Shown here: piece by piece, positions 41,573-61,162 of the stretch
How the letters are laid out: every line of letters starts with the position of its first letter
How positions within the stretch are numbered: position 1 is the first letter of the stretch
Source of the DNA: Haematococcus lacustris
Lineage: Eukaryota; Chlorophyta; Chlorophyceae; Chlamydomonadales; Haematococcaceae
Reading direction: 5' to 3'
Assembly (NCBI GenBank): GCA_030144725.1
Contig: JASKMD010000031.1
Span: 1,965,344-2,029,343 of the forward strand
Length of the DNA stretch: 64,000 nucleotides
Notes under the pieces: model-generated
Told to the model about the DNA's origin: nothing
The model's input: only the letters and a program-made list of their open reading frames with translations
Databases searched by the model: none
Made by a program: the position numbers and the translations under genes

Positions 41573-44500
41573 GCTGGGCTGGGCTGGGCTGGGCTGGGCT
41601 GGGCTGGGCTGGGCTGGGCTGGGCTGGGCTGGGCTGGGCTGGGCTGGGCTGGGCTGGGCTGGGCTGGGCTGGGCTGGGCTGGGCTGGGCTGGGCTGGGCT
41701 GGGCTGGGCTGGGCTGGGCTGGGCTGGGCTGGGCTGGGCTGGGCTGGGCTGGGCTGGGCTGGGCTGGGCTGGGCTGGGCTGGGCTGGGCTGGGCTGGGCT
41801 GGGCTGGGCTGGGCTGGGCTGGGCTGGGCTGGGCTGGGCTGGGCTGGGCTGGGCTGGGCTGGGCTGGGCTGGGCTGGGCTGGGCTGGGCTGGGCTGGGCT
41901 GGGCTGGGCTGGGCTGGGCTGGGCTGGGCTGGGCTGGGCTGGGCTGGGCTGGGCTGGGCTGGGCTGGGCTGGGCTGGGCTGGGCTGGGCTGGGCTGGGCT
42001 GGGCTGGGCTGGGCTGGGCTGGGCTGGGCTGGGCTGGGCTGGGCTGGGCTGGGCTGGGCTGGGCTGGGCTGGGCTGGGCTGGGCTGGGCTGGGCTGGGCT
42101 GGGCTGGGCTGGGCTGGGCTGGGCTGGGCTGGGCTGGGCTGGGCTGGGCTGGGCTGGGCTGGGCTGGGCTGGGCTGGGCTGGGCTGGGCTGGGCTGGGCT
42201 GGGCTGGGCTGGGCTGGGCTGGGCTGGGCTGGGCTGGGCTGGGCTGGGCTGGGCTGGGCTGGGCTGGGCTGGGCTGGGCTGGGCTGGGCTGGGCTGGGCT
42301 GGGCTGGGCTGGGCTGGGCTGGGCTGGGCTGGGCTGGGCTGGGCTGGGCTGGGCTGGGCTGGGCTGGGCTGGGCTGGGCTGGGCTGGGCTGGGCTGGGCT
42401 GGGCTGGGCTGGGCTGGGCTGGGCTGGGCTGGGCTGGGCTGGGCTGGGCTGGGCTGGGCTGGGCTGGGCTGGGCTGGGCTGGGCTGGGCTGGGCTGGGCT
42501 GGGCTGGGCTGGGCTGGGCTGGGCTGGGCTGGGCTGGGCTGGGCTGGGCTGGGCTGGGCTGGGCTGGGCTGGGCTGGGCTGGGCTGGGCTGGGCTGGGCT
42601 GGGCTGGGCTGGGCTGGGCTGGGCTGGGCTGGGCTGGGCTGGGCTGGGCTGGGCTGGGCTGGGCTGGGCTGGGCTGGGCTGGGCTGGGCTGGGCTGGGCT
42701 GGGCTGGGCTGGGCTGGGCTGGGCTGGGCTGGGCTGGGCTGGGCTGGGCTGGGCTGGGCTGGGCTGGGCTGGGCTGGGCTGGGCTGGGCTGGGCTGGGCT
42801 GGGCTGGGCTGGGCTGGGCTGGGCTGGGCTGGGCTGGGCTGGGCTGGGCTGGGCTGGGCTGGGCTGGGCTGGGCTGGGCTGGGCTGGGCTGGGCTGGGCT
42901 GGGCTGGGCTGGGCTGGGCTGGGCTGGGCTGGGCTGGGCTGGGCTGGGCTGGGCTGGGCTGGGCTGGGCTGGGCTGGGCTGGGCTGGGCTGGGCTGGGCT
43001 GGGCTGGGCTGGGCTGGGCTGGGCTGGGCTGGGCTGGGCTGGGCTGGGCTGGGCTGGGCTGGGCTGGGCTGGGCTGGGCTGGGCTGGGCTGGGCTGGGCT
43101 GGGCTGGGCTGGGCTGGGCTGGGCTGGGCTGGGCTGGGCTGGGCTGGGCTGGGCTGGGCTGGGCTGGGCTGGGCTGGGCTGGGCTGGGCTGGGCTGGGCT
43201 GGGCTGGGCTGGGCTGGGCTGGGCTGGGCTGGGCTGGGCTGGGCTGGGCTGGGCTGGGCTGGGCTGGGCTGGGCTGGGCTGGGCTGGGCTGGGCTGGGCT
43301 GGGCTGGGCTGGGCTGGGCTGGGCTGGGCTGGGCTGGGCTGGGCTGGGCTGGGCTGGGCTGGGCTGGGCTGGGCTGGGCTGGGCTGGGCTGGGCTGGGCT
43401 GGGCTGGGCTGGGCTGGGCTGGGCTGGGCTGGGCTGGGCTGGGCTGGGCTGGGCTGGGCTGGGCTGGGCTGGGCTGGGCTGGGCTGGGCTGGGCTGGGCT
43501 GGGCTGGGCTGGGCTGGGCTGGGCTGGGCTGGGCTGGGCTGGGCTGGGCTGGGCTGGGCTGGGCTGGGCTGGGCTGGGCTGGGCTGGGCTGGGCTGGGCT
43601 GGGCTGGGCTGGGCTGGGCTGGGCTGGGCTGGGCTGGGCTGGGCTGGGCTGGGCTGGGCTGGGCTGGGCTGGGCTGGGCTGGGCTGGGCTGGGCTGGGCT
43701 GGGCTGGGCTGGGCTGGGCTGGGCTGGGCTGGGCTGGGCTGGGCTGGGCTGGGCTGGGCTGGGCTGGGCTGGGCTGGGCTGGGCTGGGCTGGGCTGGGCT
43801 GGGCTGGGCTGGGCTGGGCTGGGCTGGGCTGGGCTGGGCTGGGCTGGGCTGGGCTGGGCTGGGCTGGGCTGGGCTGGGCTGGGCTGGGCTGGGCTGGGCT
43901 GGGCTGGGCTGGGCTGGGCTGGGCTGGGCTGGGCTGGGCTGGGCTGGGCTGGGCTGGGCTGGGCTGGGCTGGGCTGGGCTGGGCTGGGCTGGGCTGGGCT
44001 GGGCTGGGCTGGGCTGGGCTGGGCTGGGCTGGGCTGGGCTGGGCTGGGCTGGGCTGGGCTGGGCTGGGCTGGGCTGGGCTGGGCTGGGCTGGGCTGGGCT
44101 GGGCTGGGCTGGGCTGGGCTGGGCTGGGCTGGGCTGGGCTGGGCTGGGCTGGGCTGGGCTGGGCTGGGCTGGGCTGGGCTGGGCTGGGCTGGGCTGGGCT
44201 GGGCTGGGCTGGGCTGGGCTGGGCTGGGCTGGGCTGGGCTGGGCTGGGCTGGGCTGGGCTGGGCTGGGCTGGGCTGGGCTGGGCTGGGCTGGGCTGGGCT
44301 GGGCTGGGCTGGGCTGGGCTGGGCTGGGCTGGGCTGGGCTGGGCTGGGCTGGGCTGGGCTGGGCTGGGCTGGGCTGGGCTGGGCTGGGCTGGGCTGGGCT
44401 GGGCTGGGCTGGGCTGGGCTGGGCTGGGCTGGGCTGGGCTGGGCTGGGCTGGGCTGGGCTGGGCTGGGCTGGGCTGGGCTGGGCTGGGCTGGGCTGGGCT

Positions 44501-44739
44501 GGGCTGGGCTGGGCTGGGCTGGGCTGGGCTGGGCTGGGCTGGGCTGGGCTGGGCTGGGCTGGGCTGGGCTGGGCTGGGCTGGGCTGGGCTGGGCTGGGCT
44601 GGGCTGGGCTGGGCTGGGCTGGGCTGGGCTGGGCTGGGCTGGGCTGGGCTGGGCTGGGCTGGGCTGGGCTGGGCTGGGCTGGGCTGGGCTGGGCTGGGCT
44701 GGGCTGGGCTGGGCTGGGCTGGGCTGGGCTGGGCTGGGC
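41573..44739. repeat. (GGGCT)n pentanucleotide array 2, ~3.2 kb, ~633 units
   Basis: Uninterrupted GGGCT with no variant unit noticed. The right flank equals that of array 1; the left flank does not. Confidence 0.98.
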
Positions 44740-45540
44740 GCTGGTGTTGGTGCATCCCTATAATGGTGCAAGCCTATTATGCTCTTAAAAACCCTAGCCG
44801 GCTTAAGCGTCCTAAAGCAGCCGGTCCAGTGTGTGGTGGGGCCTCGTCACCCCTCCCTAGGTGCAGCCTCCCCAGTGCTTAGTGCAGCAGCGGGCTGCTC
44901 AGCAGGGGCGCACCTCCCCCAGCACCGGCACACCCTGGACCCCTAGGTAGTACAGAGGGTCAAGGTCTAGGTGGCAGATTACGCCAACCCCAAGGAGCCG
45001 CCCAGCTGGATCCACATGCTGCATGGCCCCGCGTCTGCGTGCACTTCCCTAGGCCTTCTTTGCTGACCCGAGCATCACGGCCGAGCTGGTTGAACTGGAC
45101 AAGATGGTACTGCTGGGCGAAGCCAACACCATCAACACCCTCGCCAAGCGGCTGGCTGTCACCACGTGGGAGCCGTTTGCCACCCCAGACAAGAGTTGTT
45201 GCCTTTGCCTAGCTGAGTGCCATATGCAAAGCTAGCTATAGCCCATGTTGTGGTGTGTCTCTCATGTGTGGGCTCCCCATGTTCTCGACAGCTTATAGGA
45301 CCCATGACGTTTGCTGTCCGTTGACACAGATGCCCTTTGTTGGCCATTGACATAGACCCCACCTGTTGCCCACACATATGCCAACTGCATTGTATGCACG
45401 AGTGGCAAAAGCGGCGGTACCTTATACATGTGCAAAGCAGAGGTGTACGTTCGCATTACAGATGTCATGCACAGTGTACATGCCAGGAGTTCAAGCTCAT
45501 TGTCCCTTGGCGAGGAGTTGTGCGCAACTGAGAAGGACAA
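44740..45540. repeat. 0.8-kb duplicated segment, copy 2, ending at the gap
   Basis: Same content as 34,523-35,330. It is cut off exactly at the run of N. Confidence 0.9.
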
Positions 45541-46040
45541 NNNNNNNNNNNNNNNNNNNNNNNNNNNNNNNNNNNNNNNNNNNNNNNNNNNNNNNNNNNN
45601 NNNNNNNNNNNNNNNNNNNNNNNNNNNNNNNNNNNNNNNNNNNNNNNNNNNNNNNNNNNNNNNNNNNNNNNNNNNNNNNNNNNNNNNNNNNNNNNNNNNN
45701 NNNNNNNNNNNNNNNNNNNNNNNNNNNNNNNNNNNNNNNNNNNNNNNNNNNNNNNNNNNNNNNNNNNNNNNNNNNNNNNNNNNNNNNNNNNNNNNNNNNN
45801 NNNNNNNNNNNNNNNNNNNNNNNNNNNNNNNNNNNNNNNNNNNNNNNNNNNNNNNNNNNNNNNNNNNNNNNNNNNNNNNNNNNNNNNNNNNNNNNNNNNN
45901 NNNNNNNNNNNNNNNNNNNNNNNNNNNNNNNNNNNNNNNNNNNNNNNNNNNNNNNNNNNNNNNNNNNNNNNNNNNNNNNNNNNNNNNNNNNNNNNNNNNN
46001 NNNNNNNNNNNNNNNNNNNNNNNNNNNNNNNNNNNNNNNN
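45541..46040. other. Assembly gap (500 N)
   Basis: Exactly 500 N, a placeholder size, so the true distance is unknown. The 5' exons of the L2HGDH gene are probably in or beyond it. Confidence 0.99.
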
Positions 46041-46343
46041 ACCTCTGCAGGTGGTGATGCAAGGAATGGGGGCAGTGGCCTCAAACAGGCCGCGGTCGTT
46101 CCATGTATTCAGTGTCATTCAGTCCTTTGGCAGTAAACAAGTGATATGTGTGTGTGGGGGGGGGGGGTGAGGGTAACCCTAACCTAGGGTAATTGTTAAT
46201 CCTGTGACCAACAACCCTCGAGCCTGGGGCGCAAACCCTGCCAGGGGCCTAGCTAGGCATGCACAGCAGTGGCACTGCCACCCGGCCAGGCAGGCACTGA
46301 GGGGGTGCTGCGGGGGGTGCTCCTCTGTGGCTGCTGCCTCCAG

Positions 46344-48043
46344 GCTTGGAGGCGCAGCACTTGGCGGCCTGTATCCAGGGCATCCCGGCTGCCAGCATCC
46401 CCCCCCCGCTACCTTGCGCGCGGGCGTGTACTTCGGCCTGGCTGCCTCCGCGGGTGAGGGGGGGCGGGGGGTTGAGGCCAGGGCTGGAGGGTGAGGGGGG
46501 CGGGGGGTGAGGCCAGGGCTGGGGGGGTGAGGGGGGCGGGGGGTGAGGCCAGGGCTGGGGGGTGAGGGGGGCGGGGGGGTGAGGCCAGGCTGGGGGGTGA
46601 GGGGGGGCGGGGGGGTGAGGCCAGGGCTGGGGGGTGAGGGGGGGCGGGGGGTGAGGCCAGGGCTGGGGGGGTGAGGGGGGCGGGGGGTGAGGCCAGGGCT
46701 GGGGGGTGAGGGGGGCAGGGGGTGAGGCCAGGGCTGGGGGGGTGAGGGGGGCGGGGGGTGAGGCCAGGGCTGGGGGGTGAGGGGGGCGGGGGGGTGAGGC
46801 CAGGGCTGGGGGGGTGAGGGGGGCGGGGGGTGAGGCCAGGGCTGGGGGGTGAGGGGGGCGGGGGGTGAGGCCAGGGCTGGGGGGGTGAGGGGGGCGGGGG
46901 GGTGAGGCCAGGGCTGGGGGGGTGAGGGGGGGCGGGGGGGTGAGGCCAGGGCTGGGGGGTGAGGGGGGGCGGGGGGTGAGGCCAGGGCTGGGGGGTGAGG
47001 GGGGCAGGGGGTGAGGCCAGGGCTGGGGGGTGAGGGGGGCGGGGGGTGAGGCCAGGGCTGGGGGGTGAGGGGGGCGGGGGGTGAGGCCAGGGCTGGGGGG
47101 TGAGGGGGGCGGGGGGTGAGGCCAGGGCTGGGGGGTGAGGGGGGCGGGGGGTGAGGCCAGGGCTGGGAACAGGTGGCAAAGGGTAAAGGTGGGTGGGTGC
47201 TAGGGTGCTGGGCACACACAGGCTGGGTGTGGGTGAGGGGCAGAGTGAAGAGCAAGAGGGGACAGTGGGATAGGCCCAAACCCGATAATGGCAGGCACAG
47301 GTCAGGGGCACAGCTGGGCATGGCTCGGCAGCTTAGGTGGGCCAGTGAGGTGGTTGGGGCGCGAGGAGTGGGGGGGTGGCAGCGCTGAACCAACTTACCT
47401 TCCTCACCACATCAGGCGCTGCAGGGACTGCTGCCTGCGCTGCTGGCTTTAGGTAAGCCTTTCAGCAGGCTCATCTACCCTGTGCCTCCCGCTGCTGGTG
47501 CGGGCCTGGGCACCCACCTCACCCTGGACCTGGCCGGAGGCGTGCGCTTTGGACCCGACGTGGAATGGGTGGACAAGGTGGAGTACACGGTGAGTGACGC
47601 GCCATCCATAGCTGCAGCAAGGTTTGTTGGGTCGCGACGGGGTGAAAAAATGACGCGAGTATGTGGTGCGGGACTGGGATAGGCGCGTCAGTCAGCCTAT
47701 AGCGTGTTGGTAGCGTGGGGTAGTGTGACGAGCGACCAACAGCGGCCATGAGTAGTGTCCGCAGGTTGACCCCGAGCGTGCTGCGTCCTTCTATCAAGCG
47801 ATACGCGCTTACTGGCCGGGCTTGCCTGACGACTCCCTCGTGCCGGCATACGCGGGAGTGCGGCCCAAAGTGTCGGGGCCAGGTCAGCCCCCCGCGGATT
47901 TCATAGTCCAGAGCCAACGCGAGCACGGCGTCCCTGGCGTGGTGTGCTTGTATGGCATCGAGTCGCCTGGTCTGACAGCGTCATTGGCAGTGGCGAACAT
48001 GGTGTGCAGCTTGCTCCGGGATGAGGATACAAGGGTAACATGA
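46344..48043 (+). CDS. L2HGDH: L-2-hydroxyglutarate dehydrogenase, C-terminal exons (5' part missing)
   Basis: Exons: 46,344-46,453; 47,453-47,589; 47,765-48,043 (stop TGA). Exons 1-2 join as [20 protein letters not shown]. Exon 2 continues [20 protein letters not shown] and DVEWVD. Exon 3 has [32 protein letters not shown], and [20 protein letters not shown]. These are hallmark stretches of the FAD-dependent enzyme (DAO superfamily) that oxidises L-2-hydroxyglutarate to 2-oxoglutarate, a metabolite-repair step usually in mitochondria; the last motif contacts FAD. Exon 1 ([20 protein letters not shown]) changes frame across a run of nine C at 46,409-46,417, likely a sequencing error but possibly an inactivating indel. 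The FAD-binding N-terminus is not in the window. MCM7 begins 410 bp downstream in the same direction. Confidence 0.85.
46454..47165. repeat. ~34-36-bp G-rich minisatellite in an L2HGDH intron
   Basis: About 19-20 units of GGTGAGGGGGGCGGGGGGTG-AGGCCAGGGCTGG with G-run length variation. Each unit starts with a GTGAGG splice-donor look-alike. It keeps frames open on the minus strand and yields spurious Pro-rich ORFs. Confidence 0.93.
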
Positions 48044-48102
48044 GTTGGGCCCCAGACAGATGGTGCCCGCGCAACTAATGCATCCATAGCTTTGCAAACC
48101 TT

Positions 48103-48107
48103 TGTAA
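48103..48107 (+). terminator. Polyadenylation signal TGTAA for L2HGDH
   Basis: TGTAA, the usual chlorophyte signal, lies 60 nt after the stop codon and well before the MCM7 start. Confidence 0.55.
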
Positions 48108-48453
48108 CCGCCCCACCAAGTCACCCCACCAGATTCCGCGCACTTGCCTTGTCCAGATTGCAACGTGCAGTTATAGCTGGAACTGTCTTGTTGTCTTACA
48201 CCGCTAAACCGCCAGCCTGGTATAGCCCTCGGTTATTGATTGAAACATCACTTGCTCGCCATGGATGCTGTTTTCATACATGCACTCATCGTAACACACC
48301 ACAGTACCTTTGACACAGTCATCAGCATCCGGTAGCGGTCGCACCTTGCTCGTCATAAAGAAGGTCAAAGAATACGATTCATAAATTCAAAACTATTTGA
48401 TCGTCCGCCTCTTCCTGACATTGCGGACCCTCGCGTATACAAACTAGCTTGCA

Positions 48454-59193
<10,740 letters not shown>

Positions 59194-59884
59194 ACACCTG
59201 AATGCGTGATGACGAGATGTGGCAATTTCACGCTCTGCGGCGCCCACCCAGCCGCCATGGCTGGGGCAGTAACTAGTCGCGAGCCACATGATAATGCAGT
59301 GCGTACACACTCGGAACACATGCTGCACATCAGACGTGTACCCAAGGCAGCAAGCATGTACACAAGTTTAGCTAGGGATGTCCCTTCAGGATATGTCTCT
59401 TAATAGTATGAGGTGTTGGCTCTGCTTCGACATGGTAGACAGCAACCGGTTCAGGTGTCAATGCAATGCAATGCGATACTATCATCAAGTGCACTTGTGC
59501 TTAGTCCTGGCACACATCGTACCAAGGTTTGCTTAGAGTTTGAGCAATAGAGGGCAAGTCGTCCAGCCCAGGCGCAATGGGGTCATTGGGGTTGGATGTA
59601 GCCATTGTGCTAGTCGTCAACGGTGGCGAGAGCAATGTTTGCGGCGGAAAGAGGGTTCAAAAGACGAATACAAGCTTCCCTTGTATATGATTGCTCAAAT
59701 ATATTTAGTGGGGCAGACTTTAAAATAGTGGAAGCATCTGTATTAATGTGTGGTCGAGATCAACATTTGCAGCCGCGGATGTGCAGGGGCGGTGTTCCTG
59801 GGAGCGGGCTGCTTCAGCCAGGGTGGGTGGAAGGTAAGGAGTCAGGGTGGGTGCCAGGAGCCAGGGTGGGTGGAAGGCGGGGGC
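59194..59884. other. Region 3' of MCM7
   Basis: No gene seen and no TGTAA recognised close to the MCM7 stop. A short GTGGGTGGAAGG / GTGGGTGCCAGG duplication precedes the Fanzor-like remnant at 59,818-59,880. Confidence 0.45.
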
Positions 59885-60595
59885 GGTGCGGAAGGTGGTG
59901 GAGCAGCCTAGCAGGCCCAGCACGGATGACAGGCCTGACAGGCTGGTGATCGTAGATGAGTTCCGCACCAGCCGTGTCAGCTCGTCCGTGCAGCATTGTG
60001 AGATGCACCCGCCAAATGACCGGCCTAGGCCCGCAGACTAGGTAACCCCAGCAGGCCAAGTGATCGAGCGGCTGGTTCGCCCAGCCTGAAGCCTGCGGCA
60101 TGCCAAGTATGAGCGGGGCCTGCAGTGGTGCCATCAGGTGCCGCCCAACCCCCCTCCCCTCCCCCAGCTGAGCACCCCCCTGCCCAGGAACCCCCTGCCC
60201 CTGCCCAGGCCCTCCTTGCCAAGGGGCCACCTGCCCAGGACCCCCATCACCCTGCCCAGGACCCACCCCCTCCCCCAGCCCAGGGAGCCCCCCCCTCCCC
60301 CTGCCCAGGACCAGCCCCCCCTTGCTGCACCTGCCCCAGTCCCACCACCTCAGGCCCCCCCATGGGGCAGGTGGATGGACCGGGACACCAACGGGTGCCT
60401 CAACTTCCAGCACATTGGGGAGAGCATGCAGCGCCCCCTGGAGCTGTGCAGTTGGAAGGACAGGGAGGCTCTCCCCCCCCGTTGGCAAGGAGTACCAGCA
60501 GGGCTACAAGCGGGTCAATGACCGGCTGCCCAAGGTCAGGCTGCAGAGTACCGGCGGGGTATTGATGGTCGGGCCCGCAACAATGCGTAGGGCCC
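59885..60595 (+). pseudogene. Fanzor-like nuclease, subfamily A copy 2, C-terminal remnant
   Basis: The homology to 5,650-6,914 begins at RKVVEQP. LVIVDEFRTSRVSSSV (about 59,946-59,990) is a better match to the family motif than copy 1. It is followed by a stop (GCAGACTAG) where copy 1 reads through. After a Pro-rich linker, WMDRDTNGCLNFQHIGESMQ (about 60,372-60,430) gives the RuvC-III Asp, then ELCSWKDREALPP. An indel in a C run near 60,478 shifts the frame before the basic tail RVNDRLPKV. The copy is broken in at least two places and lacks the N-terminal half, but preserves an uninterrupted linker, showing that 6,010-6,635 is extra in copy 1. Confidence 0.55.
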
Positions 60596-60803
60596 AGTAG
60601 TTTAAGCAAGCTGTTAGCCTTTCATGCATCAAGCTGTTAGTTTGGATGGGAAGCCCAGTGGTCTGTTGGGAAAGTGCCACCGGTGTGGGGTTTGCAGTCA
60701 TCAAGGGTGCGACCGAGGATGCTTCAACTTGATTGGAGTAGCTGAGTGAGATTACCCACAGTCCAACATGTTGTTCCATGTTGAATGTGTTGTGATTATC
60801 TGG
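60592..60803 (+). other. Conserved 3' non-coding block, copy 2 (candidate omega-RNA / right element)
   Basis: Aligns with 6,915-7,137, including the perfect 35-bp core at 60,684-60,718, and loses similarity after TCTGG at about 60,803. Same reasoning and caveats as the first copy. Confidence 0.35.
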
Positions 60804-61162
60804 TGAAACCAGCGACATGAAGCATGAGGATAAGTTGAGGCGTGCTAGGATGAAATGGCAAGACGTTTAGCTCCTATGCTAAGCTTGGTTATCACACGCG
60901 TCCTGCATGTTCTTTCGCCCACACCCTGTGCCACAGCAGTTAGAGCGCCGCCCAACCCAGACTAACCAACAGCAACCCTACCTCATTGGCAGCCCGCACT
61001 CGATAAAAACGACCTCCCGGCCAGTTGACCATGGTGGTGGCATTCACATGCGAACACGCCCACCGCAACGTGTATGACATAAGCACCAAGCAGCGCGGCG
61101 TCGACTTCGACGCCGCTGTGGTGCCGGCGAGAGTTCTGTCTGACATGCACCGTGCAGCTTTC
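60804..61162. other. Downstream flank of the poly(A) polymerase gene
   Basis: No gene seen; presumably its 3' UTR on the minus strand. Confidence 0.4.

Noticed and set aside
46179..47393. 404-codon Pro-rich minus-strand ORF
   Set aside because: It arises from the G-rich minisatellite in the L2HGDH intron.
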